A DNA stretch of 64,000 bases from contig NZ_LR881183.1 in assembly GCF_904067545.1 (NCBI RefSeq), positions 1,430,277-1,494,276 of the forward strand. Reading direction: 5' to 3'. Shown here one piece after another: positions 15,990-25,644 of the stretch. The DNA comes from Thermococcus camini. Its GTDB lineage: Archaea > Methanobacteriota_B > Thermococci > Thermococcales > Thermococcaceae. The position numbers and the translations under genes are program-made. Under the pieces are notes generated by a model. The model did not search any database. It was not told the DNA's origin and saw only the letters and a list, made by a program, of their open reading frames with translations. The stretch's first letter is position 1. The number at the start of each line of letters is the position of its first letter.

Positions 15990-17357
15990 TCAGCCCTGAC
16001 AGCACTTCTCCTTCATGCTCGCGGGCAGTATCTCCTTGAAGCCCGTGTACTTCCACAGAGCTTTTGGAAGCTTCACGACGCCCTCTTCCGTCTGGTGGTT
16101 CTCGAGGATGGCAACGATTGCCCTCGAGGTTGCTATGGCCGTCGAGTTGAGGGTGTGGAGGAACTTGGGCTTCTCGTGGGTCTTGTCGCGGTAGCGGATG
16201 TTTAACCTTCTCGCCTGCCACTCGGTGCAGTTGCTCGCGCTTACAACTTCCCTAAACTTGCCCTGGCCGGCCATCCAGGCCTCGATGTCGTACTTCTTCG
16301 CAGCCACATAGCCTAGGTCGCCGGTGCAGATGTTAACAACGCGGTAGGGAATCTCAAGCTCCTGGAATATCTCCTCGGCGTTAGCTATGAGCTTCTCGTG
16401 CCACTCCCAGCTCTCCTCGGGCTTCGCATAGACGAACTGCTCGACCTTGTGGAACTGGTGAACGCGGAAGATTCCCTTGGTGTCCTTTCCTGCCGTTCCA
16501 GCTTCCTTGCGGAAGCAGGGGCTCACGCCGGCGTAGAGGAGCGGCAGGTCTTTGCCCTCGATTATCTCGTTGGCGTGAAGGCCAGCCAGTGGGTGCTCGG
16601 CGGTCGGGACGAGGTAGAGGTCCTCACCCTCAACCTTGTAGATGACGTCCTCGAAGTCGCCGAAGCTCGTGACGCCCTCCTCAACAAAGCGGCGCACCAT
16701 GTAGGGCGGTATGACCGGAGTAAACCCTTTCTCGATGAGCTTGTCGAGAGCGAAGCGGAGGAGAGCAAGGTCGAGGATGACAAGCTCGTTCAGGAGGTAG
16801 TAAAAGCGCGCACCGCTGACCTTCGCGGCCCTCTCAAGATCTGCTCCCCTCAGGAGATCCAGCATATCAACGTGGAGCCTCGGCCTCCAGTCGAGTACTT
16901 CATACTCCATCTTTCCGAGGCTCTGCTCCTTGAAGCTCTCAAGGAAGCCCTCCCATACTCTCGCCTTACCCCAGAACCTTATTGGAACGTTCTCGCTGTC
17001 GTCCTTGCCAACGGGAACAGTTTCATGGGTGATGTTCGGGAGACGCCAGAGGTAGTAGTCTATCTTTGCCCTCAGCTCCTCGACTTCCTTCTCAAGAGCC
17101 TCAATCTGCTTCACTATCTCGTTGCTCCTCGCGAGGAGGTCGTCTATCGGCTCGCCGGCCTTCTTGCGCTTGCCTATCTGAACCGCCAGCTGGTTGCGCT
17201 CCTTCCTGAGAGCGTTTATTCTCTTCAGGTTCTCGCGCCACTTCCTGTCGAGCTCCAGAATCTCGTCTATCCACTTGAGCTTCTCAAGCTCGCCGCGCTT
17301 TATGAGGTCGCCCTTAACGAGGTCGGGATTTTCACGGATGAGCTTTATGTCTAGCAT
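15990..17357 (-). CDS. serS: Seryl-tRNA synthetase
   Basis: A 455-residue class II aminoacyl-tRNA synthetase that charges tRNA-Ser. The N-terminal antiparallel coiled-coil arm (residues about 30-105), which grips the long variable arm of tRNA-Ser, is clear. The catalytic domain has TAEHPLAG, FRKEAGTAGKDTKGIFRVHQFHKVEQF (motif 2 area) and the C-terminal motif 3 segment LNSTAIATSRAIVAILE. Length is normal and this is the common, not the methanogen-type, form. The ATG follows GGTGAAGGACT. The gene is followed by moeA's neighbourhood upstream on the same strand. Confidence 0.97.
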   Translation of the reverse strand: MLDIKLIRENPDLVKGDLIKRGELEKLKWIDEILELDRKWRENLKRINALRKERNQLAVQIGKRKKAGEPIDDLLARSNEIVKQIEALEKEVEELRAKIDYYLWRLPNITHETVPVGKDDSENVPIRFWGKARVWEGFLESFKEQSLGKMEYEVLDWRPRLHVDMLDLLRGADLERAAKVSGARFYYLLNELVILDLALLRFALDKLIEKGFTPVIPPYMVRRFVEEGVTSFGDFEDVIYKVEGEDLYLVPTAEHPLAGLHANEIIEGKDLPLLYAGVSPCFRKEAGTAGKDTKGIFRVHQFHKVEQFVYAKPEESWEWHEKLIANAEEIFQELEIPYRVVNICTGDLGYVAAKKYDIEAWMAGQGKFREVVSASNCTEWQARRLNIRYRDKTHEKPKFLHTLNSTAIATSRAIVAILENHQTEEGVVKLPKALWKYTGFKEILPASMKEKCCQG

Positions 17358-17431
17358 AGTCCTTCACCTGGGAGAAAAAGGTGAAGGAGTTTAAAAAAGG
17401 TTTTGATGGGGTATTTGGGGGGACGACAAAC

Positions 17432-18634
17432 TCAGCCGAAGAACGTGACCTCTACCTCCTCTCCTGCCTCCAGTATCTCGACGTTCTCCGGTACCTCAAT
17501 GAAGCCGTCGGCCTCTATGAAGCTCGTGACCGCGCCGCTTCCCTTGAGTATGGGTATCGCTTTTTCGCCCTCTATCCTGACCGGCAGGAACTGACGCCTG
17601 CCCTTGACGGAGAAGACCTTGTGGGCGAGTCTCTTCCTGACCTTTCCGACCTCGCTCTCCCTTCCGAGAAGCTTTCTCAGGAGGGGTGCAACGAGCAGGG
17701 TGAAGTTGGTCAGGCAGCTGGTCGGATATCCAGGCAGGCCAAAGACGGGCTTTCCGTTGATCAGGCCGATTATCGTCGGCTTACCCGGCTGAATCGCTAT
17801 GCCGTGAATCCTCACTTCGCCGAGCTCCTCGACTATCGAACTGGTCAGGTCCCTTATTCCCCCGCTCGCACCGCCGCTGAGGATTACCATGTCGCAGCAC
17901 TCGATTCCCTTCTCGATGAGCGCTTTGAGGCTCTCGCGGTCGTCCCTGGCTATGCCGAGGAAAAGAGCCTCGCCACCGAGCTCTCTGACGGCATCTGCTA
18001 TGGCACGGCCGTTTATGTCGTAAATCTGGCCGGGTTTGAGTTCCTCACCGGGAAGAACCACTTCGTTTCCCGTGCTTATCACGGCAACCCGGGGCTTCCC
18101 GAAGACTTTGACTTCCGAGAAGCCGACCGCCGAGAGAAGTGCCGTGTCTTTAAAGGTCAGCCTCGTTCCGCGTTTGAGAAGGATCTTCCCCTTCGGGATG
18201 TCGGTTCCGGCCTTCATGACGCCGAGGCCTGGATATGCCGGCTTGTAAATGATGACCTCTTCCCCTTCCCCCTCCACGTCCTCGAATTGTATAACCGCAT
18301 CGGCATTCTTGGGCAGGGGTGCACCCGTGGAGATGTAAACGCTCTCACCGGGTTTAAGTTCTACCGCAGGAGTGTCCCCAGCGTTTATCTCCCCCACGAC
18401 CTTCAGCTTAACCGGTTCGCTCTCGCTCGCCATGAAGGTATCCTCTGCGCGAACCGCATAACCGTCAACGGTGGCGCGGTCGAAGGGCGGAACGTTTATC
18501 GGTGATGTCACATTCTCTGCCAAAACCCTGCCCAGGGCTTCGCTCAGGGGAACGGTTTCGATTTTTGGCTCCAGCGGGAATGAGTTTATGGCCTCAAGAG
18601 CCTTTTCCAGGGAAACGACCTTCAGGAACGCCAT
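17432..18634 (-). CDS. moeA: Molybdopterin molybdenumtransferase MoeA
   Basis: A 400-residue MoeA that inserts molybdate or tungstate into adenylylated molybdopterin. Domain order is canonical: the N-terminal region with PPFDRATVDGYAV near residue 48, the MoCF-binding domain with ISTGNEV and the SGGASGG loop near residue 255, and the small C-terminal beta domain. Thermococcales mainly need the tungsten cofactor for aldehyde:ferredoxin oxidoreductases. The ATG follows GGTGATGGA. A mobB homologue for the next step lies at 44668. Confidence 0.95.
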   Translation of the reverse strand: MAFLKVVSLEKALEAINSFPLEPKIETVPLSEALGRVLAENVTSPINVPPFDRATVDGYAVRAEDTFMASESEPVKLKVVGEINAGDTPAVELKPGESVYISTGAPLPKNADAVIQFEDVEGEGEEVIIYKPAYPGLGVMKAGTDIPKGKILLKRGTRLTFKDTALLSAVGFSEVKVFGKPRVAVISTGNEVVLPGEELKPGQIYDINGRAIADAVRELGGEALFLGIARDDRESLKALIEKGIECCDMVILSGGASGGIRDLTSSIVEELGEVRIHGIAIQPGKPTIIGLINGKPVFGLPGYPTSCLTNFTLLVAPLLRKLLGRESEVGKVRKRLAHKVFSVKGRRQFLPVRIEGEKAIPILKGSGAVTSFIEADGFIEVPENVEILEAGEEVEVTFFG

Positions 18635-18698
18635 TCCATCACCGGGAGAAAAGAGAACTCCGTTCTATAAATGGGTTGCGTAAAAGAAAACGTTTAAC

Positions 18699-18854
18699 TC
18701 ACCACTCCTCATCCTCTTCCCAGTCTTCATCCACCCACTCTTCCTCCCAGTCCTCGTCGAGCTCGTCCTCCTCCAGCTCCCACTCCGCCTCTTCCTCGAA
18801 AAGCTCTTCCCCTTCGAACTCCTCGACCTTCTTCTTTTTCTTAGGAGGCTGCAT
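18699..18854 (-). CDS. Acidic Trp-rich microprotein
   Basis: A 51-residue ORF on the minus strand that begins MQPPKKKKKVEEFEGEE and continues as an almost unbroken run of Glu and Asp punctuated by Trp at 25, 36, 40, 45 and 51. A TATA-like GTTTATAAGCC lies near 18885 and a G-rich GGGGATCGGG precedes the ATG, so expression is plausible. The basic patch followed by an acidic tail suggests an electrostatic partner such as a nucleic-acid-binding or ribosomal protein, but no function is known. A Ser-rich ORF on the other strand is its shadow. Confidence 0.62.
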   Translation of the reverse strand: MQPPKKKKKVEEFEGEELFEEEAEWELEEDELDEDWEEEWVDEDWEEDEEW

Positions 18855-18984
18855 CCCGATCCCCGTTTCTACCTGCGGATAATGGCTTATAAACTTTTTT
18901 CTACCAATTTAAAGCATTTCGTGGCCAAATTCTGTGATCCAGCCGGTTAGAAAGGTTTTTAATTGATGGGGCCAAGTGGAAATC

Positions 18985-19752
18985 ATGAGAGTAGCCATCG
19001 TAACGAGCGACGCCCGCGTTTACTACACCGCTACCAAAGTGTTGAGGGAGTACGGCATACCCTTCCACAGCCTCCAGGTGGGTGAGGAGATACCCTTCGA
19101 CGTTGAAGTGGTCCTGACGGGGGAAAGGGACTACAGGAGGGTCAGGTTCCCCGTAAAGGTCATTGTTAGGGACGAGAACTTCATAGACGAACTCCTGGCG
19201 AAGCTCGAAGGCAGGGAGAGGTTTAAGAGGATTTACATCGCCATAGACCCCGGTGAAAGGCCCGGCTTAAGCGTCGTCGCGGATAACCGTGTGCTCGAGG
19301 TTCACCACCTGAAGAGCCCGCGCGACGTTGGAATAATCCTCGACCTGCTGGATAAGTATCCCGGCGCTAAAATCAAAATCGGCCACGGCGCCAAGAGGCA
19401 GAGGGTGCTCATGCTCAAGGCCCTCGCGGACGTGCTCGGCTACGATTATCCCCTCATCGTCGTGAATGAGTCGAGGACCACCCCAAAGGTGGGCGGCATA
19501 GAGGTGTCCCAGGTGCAGGACATCGTGGCGGCCATAAACATAGGCCTGCGTGAGGGGAGGGAAGTTCCCATAGGCGAGCTGCTCGACGTTAAGGAGCCGA
19601 CAAAGCGTGAGATAGAAGATATAAAGAGACGGAGCCGTGAGCTGAGCGGTAACATCACGATATCCTCCAGACTGGCCCGAGAAGTTGCGCTGGGCAACCT
19701 GACGCTGGATGAGGCGATAGATAGGCAGAGGAAGAGGAGGCGGTCAAGATGA
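18985..19752 (+). CDS. RNase H-fold (YqgF/RuvC-like) protein
   Basis: A 255-residue archaeal protein. The N-terminal 75 residues look like a small Rossmann-type domain. From residue 83 the sequence follows the RNase H-fold order of YqgF/RuvC resolvases: a first strand [16 protein letters not shown] with D88, then [11 protein letters not shown] with E162 where YqgF has DERLTT, then [12 protein letters not shown] with D179. The three acids would form a metal site. It overlaps cdc48 by four bases (ATGA), so the two are co-translated. A TATA near 18955 suggests a short or absent leader; GTG at 18976 is an alternative start. The function is predicted only. Confidence 0.7.
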   Translation: MRVAIVTSDARVYYTATKVLREYGIPFHSLQVGEEIPFDVEVVLTGERDYRRVRFPVKVIVRDENFIDELLAKLEGRERFKRIYIAIDPGERPGLSVVADNRVLEVHHLKSPRDVGIILDLLDKYPGAKIKIGHGAKRQRVLMLKALADVLGYDYPLIVVNESRTTPKVGGIEVSQVQDIVAAINIGLREGREVPIGELLDVKEPTKREIEDIKRRSRELSGNITISSRLAREVALGNLTLDEAIDRQRKRRRSR

Positions 19753-22262
19753 TCTTCGGTAAGGATGAGGAGAGGTACGAGAAGATTAAGCTCCGCGTTG
19801 CAGAGGCCCTGAAGAGGGATGTTGGCAGGGGAATAGTCCGGTTCGACAGGAAGTTCCAGAAGCAGCTTGGAGTGGAGCCGGGCGACATCGTGGAGCTGAT
19901 AGGCGACCGCACAACCGCCGCGATAGTGGCCAACCCCCACCCGGACGACAGGGGACTCGACATCATCAGAATGGACGGATACATCAGGAGGAACGCCGGG
20001 GTCAGCATAGGCGACTACGTGACGGTGGCGAAGGCCGAGGTGCAGGAGGCGAAGAAGGTTACTCTCGCCCCGGCCCAGAAGGGCGTCTTCATCCAGATAC
20101 CCGGTGATATGGTGAAGCAGAACCTCCTGGGAAGGCCCGTGGTGAAGGGGGACCTGGTGGTCGCCAGCAGCAGGGGGGAGACCTACTACGGCGGCTCGCC
20201 CTTTGACGAGCTGCTCAGGGGGCTCTTCGAGACAATGCCCCTCGGGTTCGGGGAGCTGAAGTTCGTGGTGGTCAGCACCAACCCCAAGGGCGTCGTCCAG
20301 ATAACTTACAACACCGAGGTCGAGGTTCTCCCGCAGGCAGTTGAGGTGCGTGAGGAGGCCATCCCGGAGGTCACCTACGAGGACATCGGCGGTCTGAGCG
20401 ATGCAATACAGAAGATACGCGAGATGGTGGAGCTCCCGCTCAAGCACCCGGAGCTCTTTGAGCGCCTTGGAATTGAACCTCCAAAGGGTGTTCTGCTTTA
20501 CGGCCCGCCCGGAACGGGTAAGACGCTCCTGGCTAAGGCGGTGGCAAACGAGGCAAACGCGCACTTCATAGCCATCAACGGCCCTGAGGTCATGAGCAAG
20601 TTCTACGGCGAAAGCGAGGAGCGTTTGAGGGAGATATTCAAGGAGGCTGAAGAGAACGCCCCCAGCATCATATTCATCGATGAGATTGACGCGATAGCCC
20701 CCAAGAGAGAGGAGGTTGTCGGGGAGGTTGAAAAACGCGTTGTCAGCCAGCTCCTCACGCTCATGGATGGTCTGAAGGGACGCGGAAAGGTCATAGTCAT
20801 AGCAGCTACCAACAGGCCGGATGCCCTGGATCCAGCCCTCAGAAGGCCTGGACGCTTCGACAGGGAGATAGAGGTCGGAGTTCCCGATAAGAAGGGCAGG
20901 AAGGAGATACTCCAGATACACACGAGGGGAATGCCCCTCGAGCCGGATTACGACAGGGAGACAGTCCTCAAGGTTCTGAAAGAGCTCCTCAAAAAGAAAG
21001 CCTTTGATGAGGAGGTTCTCAAAAAGCTGATGGAGCGCGTTGAGAAGGCCAGGAGCGACGACGAGGTGAAGGAGATTCTGAAGAGCGCGAGCGAGGTTTA
21101 CCCAGAGGTCAGAACCAGGCTCATCGAGGGGATGCTCGAGAGGATCGCGGAGAAGACGCACGGCTTCGTCGGCGCCGACCTCGCCGCCCTCGCCAGGGAG
21201 GCCGCAATGGTCGTCCTCAGGAGGCTCATAAACGAGGGCAAGATAAGCCCCGAGCACGAGAAGATACCCCCAGAGGTTCTCCAGGAGCTCCGCGTGAGGA
21301 AGGCGGACTTCTACGAGGCCCTCAAGATGGTGGACCCAAGCGCACTTAGGGAAGTGCTCATCGAGATGCCAAACGTCCGCTGGGACGACATAGGCGGCCT
21401 CGAGGAGGTAAAGCAGGAACTCAAAGAGGCGGTCGAGTGGCCGATGAAATATCCCAAGGCGTTCCAGAGGCTCGGCATTGAACCGCCGAGGGGTGTGCTC
21501 CTCTACGGCCCGCCCGGAACGGGTAAAACGCTCCTCGCCAAGGCCGTGGCGACGGAGAGCGAGGCCAACTTCATCGGCATCCGTGGTCCGGAGGTTCTCA
21601 GCAAGTGGGTGGGCGAGAGCGAGAAGCGCGTGAGGGAGATATTCAGGAAGGCTCGCCAGGCCGCTCCAACGGTGATATTCATCGACGAGATAGACGCCAT
21701 CGCTCCAGCGAGGGGAATAGAAGGCGACCGCGTAACCGACAGGCTCATCAACCAGCTCCTCACCGAGATGGACGGCATAGAGCGCAACAGCGGAGTGGTC
21801 GTTATAGCCGCGACGAACAGGCCCGACATACTCGACCCCGCCCTGCTGAGACCAGGAAGGTTCGACAGGCTCATACTCGTTCCGGCACCGGACGAGAAGG
21901 CCAGACTGGAGATACTCAGGGTCCATACGAAACGTGTACCCCTGGCAGAGGACGTCAACCTCAAGGAGCTCGCAAAGAAGACCGAGGGATACAGCGGTGC
22001 GGACATAGAGGCCCTTGTGAGAGAAGCGGCCCTGGTGGCGATGCGCAGGATAATGGGGGAGCTGCCGGCGGAGGTTGTTGAGGAGGAGAGCGAGGAGTTC
22101 CTTGAGAGGCTCAGGGTTTCCAGGAAGGACTTCGAGGCAGCCCTCAAGAAGGTACGTCCGAGCATAACACCCTACATGGTCGAGTACTACCAGAACTTCG
22201 ACGAGAACAGGAGGAAGAGGGGCGGAAAGAAAACAGAGGGACCCGACTACTACACCTTCTGA
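19749..22262 (+). CDS. cdc48: CDC48/VCP-type AAA ATPase (paralogue 1)
   Basis: An 837-residue double-AAA unfoldase. The N domain (residues 1-200) has the double-psi barrel, D1 has Walker A GPPGTGKT and Walker [13 protein letters not shown], and D2 repeats both ([20 protein letters not shown]). It would extract and unfold proteins in the cytoplasm, feeding the proteasome. A helical stretch of about 55 residues ([15 protein letters not shown] to the next THGFVGADL) is inserted in the D1 lid relative to Thermoplasma VAT. It is coupled to the RNase H-fold gene upstream. The second paralogue at 39959 is 795 residues. Confidence 0.96.
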   Translation: MIFGKDEERYEKIKLRVAEALKRDVGRGIVRFDRKFQKQLGVEPGDIVELIGDRTTAAIVANPHPDDRGLDIIRMDGYIRRNAGVSIGDYVTVAKAEVQEAKKVTLAPAQKGVFIQIPGDMVKQNLLGRPVVKGDLVVASSRGETYYGGSPFDELLRGLFETMPLGFGELKFVVVSTNPKGVVQITYNTEVEVLPQAVEVREEAIPEVTYEDIGGLSDAIQKIREMVELPLKHPELFERLGIEPPKGVLLYGPPGTGKTLLAKAVANEANAHFIAINGPEVMSKFYGESEERLREIFKEAEENAPSIIFIDEIDAIAPKREEVVGEVEKRVVSQLLTLMDGLKGRGKVIVIAATNRPDALDPALRRPGRFDREIEVGVPDKKGRKEILQIHTRGMPLEPDYDRETVLKVLKELLKKKAFDEEVLKKLMERVEKARSDDEVKEILKSASEVYPEVRTRLIEGMLERIAEKTHGFVGADLAALAREAAMVVLRRLINEGKISPEHEKIPPEVLQELRVRKADFYEALKMVDPSALREVLIEMPNVRWDDIGGLEEVKQELKEAVEWPMKYPKAFQRLGIEPPRGVLLYGPPGTGKTLLAKAVATESEANFIGIRGPEVLSKWVGESEKRVREIFRKARQAAPTVIFIDEIDAIAPARGIEGDRVTDRLINQLLTEMDGIERNSGVVVIAATNRPDILDPALLRPGRFDRLILVPAPDEKARLEILRVHTKRVPLAEDVNLKELAKKTEGYSGADIEALVREAALVAMRRIMGELPAEVVEEESEEFLERLRVSRKDFEAALKKVRPSITPYMVEYYQNFDENRRKRGGKKTEGPDYYTF

Positions 22263-22339
22263 TTTCCCTCCTCTTTTTGGAAAAAGTTTTATACGTTGGT
22301 GCCCAAGAACTTACACGATTAAACCGAGGGGTGGCGAAA

Positions 22340-22660
22340 ATGGTCAAGATAATGGCTTCCAAGCTTAGGGACGTGGAACTGATAACCGACACCGGTGTAA
22401 GGCTTGGCTGGGTCTACGACCTCAGCTTTGACGAGGAGACCGGCGATATTCTCGTGATAGTTGCCGAACCGGATGAGGACCTCGACACAGGCGAATTCGT
22501 CACGGATCACGAAGGTCTGCTCCTCATTCCCGTCAGTGCCGTTAAGAGTATCGGCGAGGTCATAATCATCGACTCGAGCAAACTCGCCGTCAAATCCAAG
22601 CTCAGGCGGCCACCTTCCCCCGTGAAGGTCTCAGGGGAATCTTCCGGCCTCGGGCAGTGA
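22340..22660 (+). CDS. PRC-barrel domain protein
   Basis: A 106-residue PRC-barrel protein (VKIMASKLRDVELITDTGVRLGWVYDLSFDEETGDILVIV), with a short proline-rich tail. PRC barrels are small beta domains in photosynthetic reaction centres and RimM; archaeal stand-alone forms are of uncertain function, some linked to cell division. ATG 22340 is chosen because GGGGTGG lies just upstream and a TATA (GTTTTATACG, about 22286) is 50 bases away; the longer ORF start at 22277 is upstream of the TATA. Confidence 0.82.
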   Translation: MVKIMASKLRDVELITDTGVRLGWVYDLSFDEETGDILVIVAEPDEDLDTGEFVTDHEGLLLIPVSAVKSIGEVIIIDSSKLAVKSKLRRPPSPVKVSGESSGLGQ

Positions 22661-22671
22661 TTTCCTCCTTT

Positions 22672-23379
22672 TCAATACCCGTCGTACAGCCTCTCCGCCA
22701 GGAAGCGGGGCAGGCCTGCATCGAGTATCTTTCTCGCCGCTTCCTGAACGTCGTACTCCACCCTGCGGAACTCAACGTTATCCGGCGGCTTCTCGTCGGT
22801 ATCGATCAGCGCATATGCAGCCCTCCAGTCCCCGTCCCTGGGCTGCCCAACGCCTCCGGGGTTGATGATCCTCCTGCCCCCCAGCACCTTCAGCATCGGC
22901 ACGTGGGTGTGGCCGACCAGGAGGTCATCCTGTCTGACGTAGCTCAGAACCGCTTTGAACTCCCCCTCCGGGAGCCATGGGAAGAGGTACTCGTCCAGGG
23001 GCGCGCGGGGCGAGCCGTGGATGAGAAGGTAGCTCCGTCCGGCGTCGTCCGTAAAGAGCTGCCGTACGGGGAGTCTTCTGAGAAATTCGAGGTTTTCCAC
23101 TGTCATGATTCTCTGGTGCCAGCGAACCGCCTGCCGCGCGTAGGGGTTGAAGCCCCACTCGGCGCCGAAGGCTATCGCGTTGTCGTGGTTTCCTCTGACG
23201 CAGAGGAAGGTTCTTTTCTCCATTTGCCGCTTTACGAACTCCACAACCTCGTTTGGACTGGCTCCATATCCGACCAGATCGCCCATGCAGAGAACGGCGT
23301 CGGCCTTTCTTACCTCCCGCCAGACGGCCTTCAGGGCCTCCAGGTTGGAGTGGATGTCCGAGATGAGGGCGATGAGCAT
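22672..23379 (-). CDS. Metallophosphoesterase (calcineurin-like)
   Basis: A 235-residue calcineurin-like phosphoesterase. The metal-binding blocks appear in order: ALISDIHSN (D8, H10), GDLVGYGASP, RGNHDNA, HGSPRAPLDEYLF and GHTHVP. The PHP-like spacing matches archaeal YfcE/MJ0936-type cyclic phosphodiesterases, whose natural substrate is uncertain. The start ATG 23379 follows GGGGAGTCCT, which places MLIALISD at the N-terminus as in homologues; the longer ORF adds an unlikely extension. It is convergent with the PRC-barrel gene. Confidence 0.88.
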   Translation of the reverse strand: MLIALISDIHSNLEALKAVWREVRKADAVLCMGDLVGYGASPNEVVEFVKRQMEKRTFLCVRGNHDNAIAFGAEWGFNPYARQAVRWHQRIMTVENLEFLRRLPVRQLFTDDAGRSYLLIHGSPRAPLDEYLFPWLPEGEFKAVLSYVRQDDLLVGHTHVPMLKVLGGRRIINPGGVGQPRDGDWRAAYALIDTDEKPPDNVEFRRVEYDVQEAARKILDAGLPRFLAERLYDGY

Positions 23380-23516
23380 AGGACTCCCCATAGTTATCTG
23401 AGAAGCGCACGTTAAAAACACTTGCCTGAGAACCGGATGACGTTTTTTCTTTTGCAAGCCTTGTCCTTCGGGGCAGGCGGAGGTCGGAAACCGAAGAATT
23501 GGAAGATGGAAGGAAA

Positions 23517-24911
23517 TCACTCCTTCCTCTGCCTGGCCTTCCAGTTGCTCCACCTGTAGAGGGCCGCGAGAGACTTGATGGCCCTCTCCGGCTCCGGATA
23601 GGCCGGAATTCCTTCCTCGTTAAGCATGTCGATGGCTTCCTTGGCCTCTATGCCGCCGACGATGGCAACGACGAGGGGCTTCTTCCTGCCGCTCTCGTTG
23701 TACTCGCGGATGACGATCTTGGCCAGGTCGCGCGGGTCGAGCACAGCCGTCTGGCAGTAGAGCACAGCCACGGCGTGCATGTTCGGGTTCGCGAGGGCGT
23801 CTCTGACGGCACCCTCGTAGCTCTCCGCGCCGGCCATACCTGTGAGGTCAACCGGGTTCTTGTAGCTTCCGAAGGGCGGCATGTGGTTGGCGAAGACCTT
23901 GAGCTCCTCGAGGTCGTCGTAGAGCTTAAGACCTTCTTCCTCGGCAGCATCGGTGGCCATAACTCCTATTCCACCGCCGTTGGTGAGGATGACGACGTTC
24001 TCCCCCTCCGGCTCCGGGAGGTTGCTCAGAGTCCTGGCCCAGTCGAAGGCCTCTCCAATGGTGAGGGCCCTGAGAACGCCGCTCTGCTTGAAGGCAGCGG
24101 TGTAGATGCTGTCAGCGCCGGCGAGCGAACCGGTGTGGGAAGCAGCTGCCTTGGCACCGCGCTCGCTCCTTCCGGCCTTGATGATGATTATCGGCTTCTC
24201 CTTGCTGACATCCCTGGCCACCTCCATGAAGCGCCTTCCGTCCTTGACGCCCTCCATGTAGATGAGGATGGCCTTGGTGTTGTCGTCCTCCTTGAAGAAC
24301 TCGAGCAGGTCGGCATCATCGATGTCGCTCTTGTTTCCGACGCTGACCACTGCCGAAAGACCGACCTTCTCAAGTATCGTCCAGCCCATGAGGGCTATTC
24401 CAAGCGCTCCGCTCTGGCTGATGAGGGCCAGGTTGCCCGGCATGACGTCGGTCGGGCCGAAGGTAGCGTTGAGCTTCTCGGGAGTGTACACAACACCAAA
24501 GATGTTCGGGCCGAGGATCCTCATGCCGTACTTGTGGGCAGTCTCGACTATCTGCCTCTCGACCTTCTTGCCCTCCTCGCCGAGCTCGCCGAAGCCCGAG
24601 CTGATGATCGGGAGAACCTTAACACCCTTCTGGCCGCACTCCTCAACGACCTGCGGGACGAACTTGGCAGGAACGACGATGACGGCCATGTCAACCTCGT
24701 CCGGAACGTCGAGGATGCTCCTGTAGGACTTGAACTTCTTCCCGTTTATCTCTATCTCAACACCCTTAACGTTGACCGGGTATATCTTGCCCTCGTAGCC
24801 GTACTCGACGAGGTTCTTCATAACAGCGTAGCCTATCTTGCCCGGCTTCTCCGAAGCGCCGATAACGGCGATGCTCTTCGGTCTGAAAAGTGCCTCAAGG
24901 TTCCTGTCCAT
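23517..24911 (-). CDS. acdA: ADP-forming acyl-CoA synthetase alpha subunit
   Basis: A 464-residue alpha subunit of ADP-forming acetyl-CoA (or acyl-CoA) synthetase, which converts acyl-CoA, ADP and phosphate to acid, CoA and ATP in peptide and sugar fermentation. The CoA-binding Rossmann domain starts with SIAVIGASEKPGKIG. The phosphorylated histidine lies in AASHTGSLAGAD, at about residue 259, and the succinyl-CoA-ligase-like loop ISQSGALG is present. ATG 24911 is set by a perfect GAGGTGAT. No beta subunit is in the window. Thermococcales have several alpha paralogues, so acid specificity cannot be assigned. Confidence 0.92.
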   Translation of the reverse strand: MDRNLEALFRPKSIAVIGASEKPGKIGYAVMKNLVEYGYEGKIYPVNVKGVEIEINGKKFKSYRSILDVPDEVDMAVIVVPAKFVPQVVEECGQKGVKVLPIISSGFGELGEEGKKVERQIVETAHKYGMRILGPNIFGVVYTPEKLNATFGPTDVMPGNLALISQSGALGIALMGWTILEKVGLSAVVSVGNKSDIDDADLLEFFKEDDNTKAILIYMEGVKDGRRFMEVARDVSKEKPIIIIKAGRSERGAKAAASHTGSLAGADSIYTAAFKQSGVLRALTIGEAFDWARTLSNLPEPEGENVVILTNGGGIGVMATDAAEEEGLKLYDDLEELKVFANHMPPFGSYKNPVDLTGMAGAESYEGAVRDALANPNMHAVAVLYCQTAVLDPRDLAKIVIREYNESGRKKPLVVAIVGGIEAKEAIDMLNEEGIPAYPEPERAIKSLAALYRWSNWKARQRKE

Positions 24912-25107
24912 CTCAATCACCTCACTCCGATGAGAGTCACATTTTCCCGTCCGTAAAAGCGGTTATAACCTTTCCCTTCTTGTTTTGACGATAGGAAACT
25001 CGACGGACGTTAAAGAACCGGGGGTTGGACACCGTTGATTCAGAACCCATGGGAACTTCGAAATACTTATTAGGCTCCTTGTCTAAATATACAGCCCAGG
25101 TGGTAAC

Positions 25108-25596
25108 GTGCGGACTTTTGGAAACAGGATAGAGCGCAGAGCCCTCCGCCTGTTGAGCGTTCTCTTCGACTTCGTCGTGATAGCCCTAGGCATCCTGACC
25201 ATGCTCTACGTCGTCAGGATGATACTGGATCTCACAGTAAATTCGCTCATCAATTTTGCTCAGGAGGAGGCGCTCCAGGGCATAGTTCTCATCCTGATAT
25301 TCCTGGAGATCTTCGAGATAATCGTCATGTACATCATCTACCACCACGTCCCGATGAAAAACGTCGTGGAGATAGGCGTGCTGGCGCTCGTGAAGGAGCT
25401 CCTAATAACACTCGACCTAACGGAACTCGGCTGGCAGGTGCTCCTTGGCATGGCCGCCCTTATAGCCGCGATGGGCTGGGTGTACACGCAGGAAAGGCAG
25501 CGGGAGGACAGCTACAACCGGTTCCTCATAGAGCGGGGTATCACTGAGAAGGACGTTGACGACCTGACCAAGACCCTGGGTGAGGCCAGGGAATAG
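25108..25596 (+). CDS. PsiE-like membrane protein
   Basis: A 162-residue protein with four hydrophobic segments (about residues 17-42, 55-76, 85-102 and 108-128) and a charged C-terminal tail. The sequence pattern matches the phosphate-starvation-inducible PsiE-like family (GIVLILIFLEIFEIIVMYIIYHHV). The biochemical role is not known. The start is GTG after GGTGGTAAC; a TATA (CTAAATATAC) lies near 25085. The next gene, FEN1, follows by 48 bases on the same strand. Confidence 0.75.
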   Translation: MRTFGNRIERRALRLLSVLFDFVVIALGILTMLYVVRMILDLTVNSLINFAQEEALQGIVLILIFLEIFEIIVMYIIYHHVPMKNVVEIGVLALVKELLITLDLTELGWQVLLGMAALIAAMGWVYTQERQREDSYNRFLIERGITEKDVDDLTKTLGEARE

Positions 25597-25644
25597 ACAA
25601 ACCCTAAATAGGTCCATGACTTTCTTTCTCCAAGGGGTGATTGT

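Noticed and set aside
18502-18882. A Ser-rich plus-strand ORF
   Set aside because: It is the complement of the Glu-rich codons of the acidic microprotein; poly-Ser tracts are a typical shadow of GAG/GAA runs.
19446-21926. An 826-residue minus-strand ORF opposite cdc48
   Set aside because: Shadow of the GC-rich cdc48 gene; the plus strand encodes unmistakable Walker motifs.
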